64,000 nucleotides of DNA, from assembly GCF_028816475.1 (NCBI RefSeq), contig NZ_CP118247.1, positions 2,596,001 to 2,660,000 on the forward strand, read 5' to 3'. Positions 47,635-56,640 of this stretch are shown here, piece after piece; the first letter of the stretch is position 1, and each line of letters starts with the position of its first letter. The position numbers and the translations under genes are program-made. The notes beneath the pieces are model-generated. The model was given only the letters and a program-made list of their open reading frames with translations. It had not been told where the DNA came from and did not search any database. The DNA is from Devosia rhodophyticola (GTDB lineage: Bacteria > Pseudomonadota > Alphaproteobacteria > Rhizobiales > Devosiaceae).

Positions 47635-48903
47635 ATGAGACGTCATATTCTTACAAAGCTTCTGCTTGCCAGCACCGTGCTGGCGATGGGTGCAAGTTCA
47701 GTGTTGGCTGACGCCAATCTGGTGTTCCGTTTCAATGACAGCGAACGCGACGAAATGCGGGCTGCGCTGGATGAATTCGAAGCGGCTAATCCGGGGATCA
47801 AGGTCGAATTGCAGACCATTGCCTGGAACGACGCGCGCGACCAGTTCTTGCGCGAGTCAGCTGTGGGTCAAGGGCCCGACGTTGTGCACATCGCCTTTGT
47901 CTGGACCCAGGAAATGGCAGAGGCGGAAGCTGTCTTGCCGCTGGACGAGCTGACCAAATATGGCGAACTGCCAAACGGGTTTGACGATTTTATCGCCACG
48001 GACCTGACCATGTATGAGGGCAAAGCCTATGGGTTGCCCTGGACGGCTGATACCTGGGCGATGGTTTATCGCACCGACGTTCTGGCCGAGGCCGGTATCG
48101 ACGATTTGCCAACGACCTGGGCTGACCTGCGCAAGGACAGTGAAATCATCAAGGAAAAGACGGGCAAGACCGGCTTTTCGTTCCCCGCTGCCAATCAGGT
48201 CTGGTTCCCGGCCAATTATTATCTGTGGTCCAATGGTGGCAATTTCATCGAAGCCGATGGCAATGGCGGGTACAAGGTTGGCGCCACGCGCGAGCAGATC
48301 GCCGACGATATGAACTATTTCAAGGGCTATATTGATGATGGTCTGGCACCGCGCTCGATCCTGTCGATTGATGAGCCTCAGGACCCGGCCTTGATGCAGG
48401 GGCTCATGGATGGTTCGCAAGCCATGGCCCTGATGCCAACCAATACCTACCGGCAGTTGCTGGGTGCCTATGAGCAGGCGCATCCGGGCGAAGATATTCC
48501 GTTCAATTCCGGCGTCATGATGGCCGGATCGCAAGCCCCACAAACCCATCTTGGTGGGCGTACGCTGGCAGTCAATGCCAATACCGAGCATCCCGAAGAA
48601 GCCTGGAAGCTGGTGCAGTTCCTGTCGTCGGCCCCGATCTTTGAAAAGTACTATACCAACCAGTTCCCGGCTCAAAAGTCGCTGCTGTCAAAGATTGAGT
48701 ACCGGCCAGAGGAACTTGGCTTTGCCAAGGAACTGGCAGATCACACCCGCACCTGGGGTGCCTATGCTGACAGTGGCGTTGGGGTTGGTCCCTTGTGGAA
48801 CCTGACGGCACGCGCCTTCGGCACGGCGCTGTCGGGCCAGTCGAGCACTGAACAGGCGGCGGACGATTTGATTGCCGAAATCAACCGCATGCTGGGCAAG
48901 TAA
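47635..48903 (+). CDS. ABC transporter extracellular sugar-binding protein (family 1)
   Basis: The 422-residue protein has a Sec signal peptide (HILTKLLLASTVLAMGASSV, cut near VLADA). It has the family 1 pattern of two lobes, with the hinge near GKAYGLPWTADTWAMVYRTD and PTNTYRQLLGAYEQAHPGED toward the end of the second lobe. GGAGG is placed just before the ATG. It supplies the permeases at 48970-50728 with a carbohydrate. A strong stem-loop follows it, as expected for a highly expressed binding protein. Confidence 0.92.
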   Translation: MRRHILTKLLLASTVLAMGASSVLADANLVFRFNDSERDEMRAALDEFEAANPGIKVELQTIAWNDARDQFLRESAVGQGPDVVHIAFVWTQEMAEAEAVLPLDELTKYGELPNGFDDFIATDLTMYEGKAYGLPWTADTWAMVYRTDVLAEAGIDDLPTTWADLRKDSEIIKEKTGKTGFSFPAANQVWFPANYYLWSNGGNFIEADGNGGYKVGATREQIADDMNYFKGYIDDGLAPRSILSIDEPQDPALMQGLMDGSQAMALMPTNTYRQLLGAYEQAHPGEDIPFNSGVMMAGSQAPQTHLGGRTLAVNANTEHPEEAWKLVQFLSSAPIFEKYYTNQFPAQKSLLSKIEYRPEELGFAKELADHTRTWGAYADSGVGVGPLWNLTARAFGTALSGQSSTEQAADDLIAEINRMLGK

Positions 48904-48914
48904 TTTGCCATCCG

Positions 48915-48936
48915 GGCGGGGGCGTCAGCCCCTGCC
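48915..48936 (+). other. intergenic stem-loop after binding-protein gene
   Basis: GGCGGGGGC at 48915-48923 pairs with GCCCCTGCC at 48928-48936 (eight Watson-Crick pairs and one G-T) around the tetraloop GTCA. It lies 12 bases after the stop and no T run follows, so it more probably protects the message than ends it. Confidence 0.72.
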
Positions 48937-48969
48937 ATCCCTCCGAATTAAACGCGCAAGGCTGCCCGG

Positions 48970-49890
48970 ATGACCATTTCTCCCAAAATGCGCACCAGGA
49001 TGACGATCTTCTGGATGTTGCTGCCGACTTTTCTGATCCTGATCGGGTTCTATCTGTTTCCAACGCTCTATAATCTGGAATTGAGCTTTACTGACATTAC
49101 GCTGCTCAAACTCAAAAAGGGCGGTGACTTTGTCGGGGCCACCAATTATTCGGAGTTTCTGACCAGTTCGACCTTTCGCGATATTGCGATCAACACAGTG
49201 TTCTGGTTGACGGCGATATCGGTCACAGTGCGCATCGTGCTGGGGTTGCTGTTTGCGCTGTTGCTGAATTCAAAATTCCTCAAATCCATGCGCCTGACCA
49301 CCATTGCCCGGCTGATGCTGCTGGTGCCGTGGGCAACGCCACCTGTGGTTGCGGTTATCGCCTGGCGCTGGTTGCTTGATCCGACCTATGGGCCGATCAA
49401 TTCATGGCTGCTCAGTTCGGGGCTTATCAGCGATCCAATCGCATTTACCGCGACGCTATCAACAGTGTGGCCTGCGATCATCACTATCATTGTGTGGAAC
49501 ACCACACCGCTGATTGGCGTCAGCCTGTTGGCGGCGCTGCAGACCATTCCCGAAGATCTCAACGAGGCGGCGGCTATTGATGGGGCGACGCGCTGGCAGC
49601 AATTCCGCTTCATCACGCTGCCATATCTGATGCCAACTATTTCGGTTCTGACGCTAATGAGCGTGATCTGGACGTTTAACAATTTTGTCTATGTCTGGCT
49701 GACCACTGGCGCCGGGCCGGGCACTTTTACCAATGTGCTGGCGACTGAAGTTTACATGAAAGCTTTCATTGATCTGCGGATCGGCTATTCGGCGGCAATC
49801 GGGGTGACGATGGCGGTGGTGATGGCATTTTTTGGTGCCATGTATTTCCGCTATTTCGGCCTGACCGACATGCAGGACAAGGTGGGCTAA
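48970..49890 (+). CDS. carbohydrate ABC transporter permease (MalF type)
   Basis: The 306-residue protein has six predicted helices (first at residues 16-36, FWMLLPTFLILIGFYLFPTL region) and the EAA loop DLNEAAAIDGATRWQQFRF. It is the first permease of the GntR-linked importer and is followed four bases later by the second. No clear ribosome site is visible directly before the ATG; AAGG occurs at 48959-48962. Confidence 0.9.
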   Translation: MTISPKMRTRMTIFWMLLPTFLILIGFYLFPTLYNLELSFTDITLLKLKKGGDFVGATNYSEFLTSSTFRDIAINTVFWLTAISVTVRIVLGLLFALLLNSKFLKSMRLTTIARLMLLVPWATPPVVAVIAWRWLLDPTYGPINSWLLSSGLISDPIAFTATLSTVWPAIITIIVWNTTPLIGVSLLAALQTIPEDLNEAAAIDGATRWQQFRFITLPYLMPTISVLTLMSVIWTFNNFVYVWLTTGAGPGTFTNVLATEVYMKAFIDLRIGYSAAIGVTMAVVMAFFGAMYFRYFGLTDMQDKVG

Positions 49891-49894
49891 GACC

Positions 49895-50728
49895 ATGAGA
49901 ACCAGATCAGTCAATCCCGTTGCCAATATCATCGAAAACGGTGCCCTGCTTATCGCCTTTGTCGTCTTTGCGGTATTTTTGCTGGGGCCTGCGTTTTACG
50001 TGTTCAAAGGCTCGTTTGAAAACCTATCGGTATCGCTGATTTCCAGTGATGGCGGCTGGACGCTCAACAATTATATCTCGTTGTTTCAGTCGGGTTATTT
50101 CATCTATGTCGTCAACTCGCTGGTGGTGTGCATCACCGCCACCGCCATGGCCTGCACCATCTCGCTGTTTTGCGCCTATTGCCTGTCGCGCTTCCGGTTC
50201 AAGGGGCGGGGATTTGTGTTCGCGGCGATCATGGGCGGGCAGTTTTTTCCATGGATCATTCTGGTCAATCCGATCTTTATCGTTTTTGCCCGCAGCGGGC
50301 TGATCAATAGCCAGATCGGGTTGATCCTTTGCTACACCGCCTTCATCACCCCGTTCACGATCTATTTGATGGTGGGGTACCTGACCACCATTCCAAAGAG
50401 TCTTGATGAAGCGGCCATCGTTGATGGTGCCTCCCGATTTACGGTTGTGACCAAGATCATCCTGCCGATCATGTGGCCGGGCATGGTGGCGGCGGGCACA
50501 TTCGGGTTTTTGCAAAGCTGGTCGGAATATTTGTTGGCGCTGGCGCTGATTACCGACAATGCCAAAAAGACAATTCCGCTGGGGCTCTATCAGTATTTCG
50601 GCGATGTGCAGGTGGATTGGGGAGCGGTCATGGCCGGATCGGTTGTCGCCACCGTGCCGACGCTGCTGCTATTCCTGCCGCTGCAACGCAAGCTGGTCTC
50701 GGGCCTCACAGCAGGCGCGACCAAATAG
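49895..50728 (+). CDS. carbohydrate ABC transporter permease (MalG type)
   Basis: The 277-residue protein has six helices and the EAA loop KSLDEAAIVDGASRFTVVTK, and ends with the MalG-like ASYL-type region SWSEYLLALALIT and LLLFLPLQRKLVSGLTAGA. It forms the pore with the permease encoded at 48970-49890. Its end abuts the convergent ROK gene; the two share a terminator-type hairpin that lies in the ROK end. Confidence 0.92.
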   Translation: MRTRSVNPVANIIENGALLIAFVVFAVFLLGPAFYVFKGSFENLSVSLISSDGGWTLNNYISLFQSGYFIYVVNSLVVCITATAMACTISLFCAYCLSRFRFKGRGFVFAAIMGGQFFPWIILVNPIFIVFARSGLINSQIGLILCYTAFITPFTIYLMVGYLTTIPKSLDEAAIVDGASRFTVVTKIILPIMWPGMVAAGTFGFLQSWSEYLLALALITDNAKKTIPLGLYQYFGDVQVDWGAVMAGSVVATVPTLLLFLPLQRKLVSGLTAGATK

Positions 50729-50737
50729 GGCACAAAA

Positions 50738-51955
50738 CTATTGGGCGCCACCTCTGGCGACGGCGCCCAATGGATTGGACAAAACCTCGTTCATGCCCAG
50801 CAATACCGCGCCAAATACTGACGCATCATCTTCAAGCCGTGTGGCAGTGTAGAGCGCGTCGCTACCGGGTGCGAAAGGCTCAATGGCCGCCAGAAATGGG
50901 ACGAGGAACGCATCGCCCAGCGCCAGCGGATAGCCGCCCAGCGTGATGCTGGTAGGATTAACCAGATTGATCAGCGCGGCGGCCCCCCGACCAAGCCAAT
51001 CTGCGGCCGTTGCGATGGCGACCGTCGCATCGTTATTGCCAGCAAGATGCAGGTCAAGGAGCGCAGCGCAATAGTCATTGATGGCATCGGAACTGTCACC
51101 CACAGCCAGACCGGTTGGGGCGGCATAGCGGGTCAGCGCATCGAAACCCGCAACGGCGTTCAGGCATCCATAAGCGCCGCATTTGCACTGGCGCCCGCCG
51201 CGTTCCAGCGGCAAATGCCCGAAGCGGTTGATAGGCGGGGCAGGCGGGCCAAATGGATGCTCAGCGCTCGCATGGCCCAAACCCGCACCAATGCCGATCT
51301 GAATATGAACCAGTTGCCCTTGGGTGCTGGGCGCGATTTCGCGCCAGTTGGCAATCGCGGCGCAGGCGGCAACGTCGCCCAGAAGTATGGTGGGACAGTC
51401 AGGACCGACAGCTTTTTGCAGCAGCGACGCAAATGGGGTGTTGTGCAAAACCTCAAAGCTGGAAGACTTGATACCGGCGCGGTCTGATGTGACTGAGGCG
51501 GGTATTGAAACGCCAATGCCCGAGGGCATGAAGCCGATCTCATCGGCAACCGCGCGAACATAGGTGGCGAGGCGTTCAATAATCTGGTCGGCGCTCGCCC
51601 GGTTCATGATCGGGTAGTGGTGGTCGTGCAGTAGAGTGCCATCGAAATCGCGCGCCTGAATGGCAAGGCGATCGAGGCGATAATCAATGCCAATAAAATA
51701 GTGCTGGCGCGATCGCAGACCCAGATAAAGGGAAGGCCTGCCGCGTCCGCTCGAGGGGCGCACTTCGGTTTCATGGACATAGCCTGCCTGCACCAGATCG
51801 CCGACAATTCTGGTTATCGCGGGCTTGGACAGCCCCATGGCCTCCGCCAGTTGTGTGCGCGTGATCTCTTGAATTTCCCATATAATTCTGAGCGCCGTCG
51901 CCAGGTTGTGGCGACGGATCAGCGGCTGGGCCAGCACACGCGTCGGTCTGTTCAC
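50738..51955 (-). CDS. ROK-family transcriptional regulator (NagC/XylR type)
   Basis: The 405-residue repressor has an N-terminal helix-turn-helix (ITRTQLAEAMGLSKPAITRI, VGDLVQAGYVHETEV) and the sugar-kinase-like ROK domain with the zinc motif CKCGAYGCLNAVAG, preceded by HLPLERGG. The inducer is expected to be a sugar or sugar phosphate. It is divergent from the transporter-sulfatase operon that starts at 52086, so it probably controls that operon. Confidence 0.93.
   Translation of the reverse strand: MNRPTRVLAQPLIRRHNLATALRIIWEIQEITRTQLAEAMGLSKPAITRIVGDLVQAGYVHETEVRPSSGRGRPSLYLGLRSRQHYFIGIDYRLDRLAIQARDFDGTLLHDHHYPIMNRASADQIIERLATYVRAVADEIGFMPSGIGVSIPASVTSDRAGIKSSSFEVLHNTPFASLLQKAVGPDCPTILLGDVAACAAIANWREIAPSTQGQLVHIQIGIGAGLGHASAEHPFGPPAPPINRFGHLPLERGGRQCKCGAYGCLNAVAGFDALTRYAAPTGLAVGDSSDAINDYCAALLDLHLAGNNDATVAIATAADWLGRGAAALINLVNPTSITLGGYPLALGDAFLVPFLAAIEPFAPGSDALYTATRLEDDASVFGAVLLGMNEVLSNPLGAVARGGAQ
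50740..50771 (-). terminator. hairpin terminator containing the ROK stop codon
   Basis: ATTGGGCGCC at 50740-50749 pairs perfectly with GGCGCCCAAT at 50762-50771 around a twelve-base loop. On the reverse strand the stem is followed by AGTTTTG. The stem covers the last codons of the ROK gene, so termination would take place right at the stop codon, and it may also block read-through from the forward operon. Confidence 0.65.
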
Positions 51956-52000
51956 TGTTCAAACTCTCCAGCCATTAGTGGGGCGATCAAAGGAAACGGC

Positions 52001-52030
52001 TTGACATGAAAACGACTCTGGACAATTAAT
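52001..52030 (+). promoter_or_regulatory. possible promoter of the third transporter-sulfatase operon
   Basis: TTGACA at 52001-52006 with ATTAAT at 52025-52030 (18-base spacing) lies 56 bases before the start of the binding-protein gene. The AT-rich stretch just after it, AATTAATTACATCACTTAAC, has partial symmetry and would be a reasonable place for the ROK regulator to bind. Confidence 0.42.
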
Positions 52031-52085
52031 TACATCACTTAACAAAATAAGCCGGATTCACGGCAATGCAACCCCGGAGGAAAAT

Positions 52086-53378
52086 ATGAGCACTTTCACA
52101 TCGACGCCCTTCAATCGTCGCGCCATCCTGAAAATGGGCGCGGCAGCAGCGGCGGTGGCGCCGTTTGCCAGCCTTTCGGGCCGTACAATGGCGGCCTCGG
52201 GCGAGCCGCTCACCATCATGCTGCTTGGACCCAACTCGGCCACGGTTGATGACTTCAAGAACAATCTGCTTCCTGCCTTCACCAAGGAAAGCGGTATTGA
52301 GGTAAATTTGCAGACCTCAGACTGGGGGTCGGGATTTCAAAAGGTAACGACGGCTGCAGCCAGTGGAACGCTGGCGGACATTGTCATGCTGGGCGGGATC
52401 TGGACCGCGCCCCTGGCAGACAAGGGCGCCCTGTTACCGCTGACCGACTATCTGGCCAACTGGGCCGACCGAGACAGCTTTTACCCTGCGATGATCGCCG
52501 ATGGGGCCTATGATGGCGTCGATTATGCGCTGCCAATCTACGCCGATACGCGCACGGCGCTCTATCGTCGCGATATTCTGGAAGCCGTTGGTGTTTCTGA
52601 AAGCGACCTGCCCAAGGATTGGGACAGCTTCAAGGCGCTGGCCAAGACCATTGCCGCATCTGACACCAGCGCCAAGCGCACCCCGGTTTTCTGGGGCACC
52701 AACAAGTCAATTGGTCTGCAGCAGTCCTTTGCCCAGTTGATCCTTCAAAACGGCGGCACCTACTATGGGGCAGATGGATCGGCGCAGTTTGCAAGCGATG
52801 CAAACGTCGAGGCGCTGGACTATCTGGTCAGCTTCTTCCGCGATGGCCTGTCCGACGTGAATCAGGTCTTTTCGGGCTCAGGTCCCTTGCCCGTGGTTTC
52901 GGGAAACAGTGCCATGACCTTGAATGGCTTTGCCGAAATCGGCAACGCCCGCGCCAACGCCCCCGACATGGTTGATCAGATCATTGCCGGTCCGCCGCTG
53001 GCTGCCAAAAAGGGTGGTGCGCCAGTCTCGTCGGCCTGGATCAACAAGCTCGGCATCTCGGCTGGCAGCAAGAATCCGGATGAGGCATGGATGCTGTTGC
53101 AACACCTGCTCACCAAGAACAATGCCGAAGTCATTTCCAAGGATTACGGTGGATTGCCGGGCCGCAAGGATCTGGCCAACGCGGATTATCTGTCCGGGGT
53201 CAGCGCGGGCTTTACGGCAGCGTCGGACTATATCGTGCCGCAGCCTGCAAACCCCAACATGCTGATTATCGCCAAGGAGATCAACACAGCCGTTGAAAAG
53301 GCTGTGCGTCAAATGGGCGAGCCAGCTGCGGTTCTGGCGGAACTTGACGCAAAGATCGACCAAATCAATGGTCGCTAA
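52086..53378 (+). CDS. ABC transporter extracellular sugar-binding protein (family 1), Tat-type signal
   Basis: The 430-residue protein starts with a twin-arginine-like signal (FNRRAILKMGAAAAAVAPFA, cut near TMAASG). The mature part has the family 1 pattern, for example ADIVMLGGIWTAPLADKGAL, YALPIYADTRTALYRRDILE and SGNSAMTLNGFAEIGNARAN. GGAGG lies before the ATG. It heads an operon of two permeases, a sulfatase and an ATPase. Its last eleven bases overlap the first permease gene. Confidence 0.9.
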   Translation: MSTFTSTPFNRRAILKMGAAAAAVAPFASLSGRTMAASGEPLTIMLLGPNSATVDDFKNNLLPAFTKESGIEVNLQTSDWGSGFQKVTTAAASGTLADIVMLGGIWTAPLADKGALLPLTDYLANWADRDSFYPAMIADGAYDGVDYALPIYADTRTALYRRDILEAVGVSESDLPKDWDSFKALAKTIAASDTSAKRTPVFWGTNKSIGLQQSFAQLILQNGGTYYGADGSAQFASDANVEALDYLVSFFRDGLSDVNQVFSGSGPLPVVSGNSAMTLNGFAEIGNARANAPDMVDQIIAGPPLAAKKGGAPVSSAWINKLGISAGSKNPDEAWMLLQHLLTKNNAEVISKDYGGLPGRKDLANADYLSGVSAGFTAASDYIVPQPANPNMLIIAKEINTAVEKAVRQMGEPAAVLAELDAKIDQINGR

Positions 53379-54270
53379 ACCTTCAACCCCAACCGGGTTT
53401 GAAAGCCATCGTCGCCGGGCCGGGATTTTTCTCGTCAGCCCGGCGATTGCGGCCATGATGCTGACCTCGATCGTGCCGCTGATACTGGCCATTGGTCTGA
53501 GTTTTACCGACTATGATCTGTTCAGTACGCCCAGCTTCAACGGGCTGACCAACTATCAGCAATTGTTCTCGGACTCGGTGTTCTGGCAGGCTCTTGGCAA
53601 CACTATCAGTTTTGCCTTCGGCCAGGTGGTAATCGGCGTCGTTGCGGCCATCGGGGTTGCGCTGCTGTTCAACCAGAACCTGACCGGTGGCGCGGCCATG
53701 CGCACCATCGTCTACATTCCGCAGGCGGCATCCTATGTGGTGGTGGCGCTGCTCTGGAACATGATGCTGGACCCGGCGATGGGGCCATTCAGCCGGATTG
53801 TGCAGGCATTTGGTGGTGGGCCGGTCTATTTCCTGTCCAGCATCGAATTGGCCATGCCGTCCATCGTGGTGGTCAGTCTCTGGCGCAATATCGGCTACTT
53901 CATGATCATTATTCTGGCGGCGCTGAAATCGGTGCCCAAGGAACTGCTGGAAGCGGCGGCGCTGGATGGGGCCGGGGCGATCCGCCGATTCTTTTATATC
54001 ACCTTGCCCGAGATCCGGTCGGCCGTGGTGTTTGTCGCCATCACCTGGTTTCTGGGCGGGCTGCAAATGTTCACCCAATCCTATGTGATGACCGGCGGTG
54101 GGCCAATCAATGCCACCAAGACGCTGGTCTACATCATGTATGACGAGGCGTTTTCGGCACTCAATATCGGCAAGGCATCGGCAATCGCTGTGCTGCTGTT
54201 CGGCGCCGTGGTGGTTCTTAGCGTGTCGCTGCGCGCCATCAGCTATCTGATGCGGAGGAAATCCCAATGA
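53368..54270 (+). CDS. carbohydrate ABC transporter permease (MalF type)
   Basis: The 300-residue protein has six predicted helices (GIFLVSPAIAAMMLTSIVPL at the start) and the EAA loop KELLEAAALDGAGAIRRFFY. The ATG at 53368 overlaps the end of the binding-protein gene; the longer frame from 53293 overlaps far too much. The stop overlaps the next start by four bases (ATGA), so the two permeases are coupled. Confidence 0.9.
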   Translation: MVAKPSTPTGFESHRRRAGIFLVSPAIAAMMLTSIVPLILAIGLSFTDYDLFSTPSFNGLTNYQQLFSDSVFWQALGNTISFAFGQVVIGVVAAIGVALLFNQNLTGGAAMRTIVYIPQAASYVVVALLWNMMLDPAMGPFSRIVQAFGGGPVYFLSSIELAMPSIVVVSLWRNIGYFMIIILAALKSVPKELLEAAALDGAGAIRRFFYITLPEIRSAVVFVAITWFLGGLQMFTQSYVMTGGGPINATKTLVYIMYDEAFSALNIGKASAIAVLLFGAVVVLSVSLRAISYLMRRKSQ

Positions 54271-55124
54271 AATCTTCCAAATCGCGTCTGCCGATGGCGA
54301 CTTGGCACGGCGTCGCGCTGGTGCTGGCGGCCCTTTATGTCGTGCCGATGATCTACATTGTTCTGGCCTCATTGACCCCGACAGGTGAGCCCGTTGGTCA
54401 GGTACCGAGCCGCCTCGAATTTGGCAATTACATCGACGCCTTTGCCAGCAGCAATTTTGGCCTGTTTCTGGCCAATAGCGTGTTGGTCTCGGTCATCAGC
54501 ACGGCGGCGCAGATCGCGCTTTCCTGCACGGCTGGCTACGCGTTGGCAAAGCTGCCGCTGCCGGGCAAGGGCCTGATCATGATGTTGCTGGTAGCGCTTC
54601 TGGTAGTGCCGCCCGAAATCGTCATGGTGCCGCTATTCGTCATGAGCAAGCAGGTGCCGTTCATAGGCGGCAATGACTGGCTGGGCAATGGCGGGCAGGG
54701 CCTGATCGACTCCCTGCCAGGGCTGATGGCGCCGCACGTTGTCAGTGCCCTGGGCATTTTCCTGATGCGGCAATTCTATCAGGATCTGCCCGACGAGTTG
54801 GGCGATGCGGCGCGGGTTGACGGGGCCAGCGAGCGGCGGATCTTTGTTATGATATATACCCCGTTGGTCATGCCAGCGGTGGCAGTTGTGGGCATTTTTG
54901 CCTTTCAGTCGGCCTGGAACGACTTCCTGTGGCCGTTGATCATGACGCGCAGCACTGACATGCAGACCCTGCAATTGGGCCTGACGGTGTTCTTTCAGGA
55001 AAACTCGACCCAGTGGAACCTGCTGATGGCGGTGGTGCTGACCATCAGCCTGCCGGTGTTGGCGCTATTCCTGTTTATTCAAAAATTCTTCCGGGCCGAT
55101 GTGATGTCGGGCGCGGTCAAGTGA
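54267..55124 (+). CDS. carbohydrate ABC transporter permease (MalG type)
   Basis: The 285-residue second permease has six helices, the loop DELGDAARVDGASERRIFVM as the ATPase contact, and a WNDFLWPLIMTRS segment near the end. GGAGG lies in the end of the previous gene. It pairs with the protein at 53368-54270. The next gene is a sulfatase whose start is only nine bases on. Confidence 0.92.
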   Translation: MKSSKSRLPMATWHGVALVLAALYVVPMIYIVLASLTPTGEPVGQVPSRLEFGNYIDAFASSNFGLFLANSVLVSVISTAAQIALSCTAGYALAKLPLPGKGLIMMLLVALLVVPPEIVMVPLFVMSKQVPFIGGNDWLGNGGQGLIDSLPGLMAPHVVSALGIFLMRQFYQDLPDELGDAARVDGASERRIFVMIYTPLVMPAVAVVGIFAFQSAWNDFLWPLIMTRSTDMQTLQLGLTVFFQENSTQWNLLMAVVLTISLPVLALFLFIQKFFRADVMSGAVK

Positions 55125-55133
55125 GTGCAAACC

Positions 55134-56549
55134 ATGTCTGAAAAACCCAATATCGTAATGCTGCTGATCGACGATTTGGGATGGCGCGATCTGGGGTGTT
55201 ACGGGTCTTCGTTCTATGAAACCCCAAATCTGGACGCGTTGGCGGCCAGCGGTACCCAGTTCAAACAGGCCTATGCGTCGGCGCCGGTTTGCTCGCCCAG
55301 CCGGGCCAGCATGATGAGTGGCAAATATCCGGCCCGTGTTGGCATTACCCAATATATCGGCGGCCACAGCGTGGGCGAGTTGCGTGATGTGCCCTATTTT
55401 TACGGTCTGCCCGAGAATGAATATTCGCTGGCGCGCGCTTTGGGCGCGGGCGGCTATCAGACATGGCACGTGGGCAAATGGCATCTGGGCGACGAGCGGC
55501 TATGGCCTGAAAATCATGGTTTTGATGTCAATATCGGCGGCTGTGCCAGGGGCGCGCCGCTAACCTATTTCAGCCCCTACAACCTGCCAACTCTAACAGA
55601 TGGGCCGGAAGGCGAATATCTGACAGACCGGCTGACCGATGAAGCCATCGGGTTGGTTGAGCAGGCGGGCGATCAGCCGTTTTTCCTCAATTTCTGGCAT
55701 TATGGGGTGCATACGCCGATCGAAGCGCCCGCCGAACTGGTCGCGAAATATGAGCGCAAGGCCGAGGCGATGGGCCTTGATGTCAATGCCATCGAGCAGG
55801 GCGAACCGATGACCGCCTGGCATCTTGAGGGCACTCACGTTCAGCGCCGTACCGTGCAGTCCAACCCCACTTATGCGGCGATGATGGAAAATCTGGACAC
55901 CAATATTGGCCGGTTGGTCGGGGCGCTGCGCCGCACCGGCAAGCTCGACAATACGCTGATCATTTTCACCTCGGACAATGGTGGCCTTTCGACTGCCGAG
56001 GGATCCCCGACCTGCAATCTGCCACTGGCGGAGGGCAAGGGCTGGATGCAGGACGGGGGAGTGCGGGTGCCGTTCATTGCCTGCTGGCCCGGCCATGTGC
56101 CGCCGCGCACTTCCGATCTGGTTTTCACCACGCCCGATATCTACCCGACATTGTTGGGATTGGCCGGGATCGACAAAATCCCGTCCCAGCATGTGGATGG
56201 GGTCGACCTTTGGCCGCAGTGGTCGGGCGCAACCGAGGAAACCGGACGCGGCCCCGTTTATTGGCATTATCCGCACTATTCCAATCAGGGTGGAACGCCC
56301 GGAGCCGCGGTGCGGGTGGGCGATTTCAAATTGATCCGCTGGTTCGAGGACGGAAGACAGGCGCTCTATAATCTGGCGGACGACATTGCTGAAGCCCATG
56401 ATTTATCGAAGCAGGAGCCGGCGCGTGTCGCGGCCCTCAGCGCCTTGCTGGATGGGTGGTCGGACGATGTCATGGCGGCAATTCCAACGGTCAATCCGGT
56501 GCGCCGGGGCTTTGACAACATCAATGCCAGCCAGCCCGACCGGGTTTAA
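55134..56549 (+). CDS. type I sulfatase, formylglycine motif CSPSR
   Basis: The 471-residue enzyme reads KPNIVMLLIDDLGWRDLGCY with the metal pair Asp13-Asp14, then Cys53 in SAPVCSPSRASMMSGKYPAR. HVGKWHLGDE, YGVHTPIEAPAELVAKYERK and IIFTSDNGGLSTAEGSPTCN follow. This wording is close to the arylsulfatase A / N-acetylgalactosamine-sulfatase type. No signal peptide is present. The gene lies between permeases and ATPase of one importer, the tightest transporter-sulfatase link in the window. The start is set to the ATG at 55134; the GTG at 55125 overlaps no ribosome site. Confidence 0.93.
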   Translation: MSEKPNIVMLLIDDLGWRDLGCYGSSFYETPNLDALAASGTQFKQAYASAPVCSPSRASMMSGKYPARVGITQYIGGHSVGELRDVPYFYGLPENEYSLARALGAGGYQTWHVGKWHLGDERLWPENHGFDVNIGGCARGAPLTYFSPYNLPTLTDGPEGEYLTDRLTDEAIGLVEQAGDQPFFLNFWHYGVHTPIEAPAELVAKYERKAEAMGLDVNAIEQGEPMTAWHLEGTHVQRRTVQSNPTYAAMMENLDTNIGRLVGALRRTGKLDNTLIIFTSDNGGLSTAEGSPTCNLPLAEGKGWMQDGGVRVPFIACWPGHVPPRTSDLVFTTPDIYPTLLGLAGIDKIPSQHVDGVDLWPQWSGATEETGRGPVYWHYPHYSNQGGTPGAAVRVGDFKLIRWFEDGRQALYNLADDIAEAHDLSKQEPARVAALSALLDGWSDDVMAAIPTVNPVRRGFDNINASQPDRV

Positions 56550-56640
56550 GGGCAGACAATAAAGCCTGATGCGATCAGGCATGATCACTTTCGACAGTTG
56601 CGGGCTCGGCCCGGTCGAGGGGCGGGAGGAGGAACAAATT

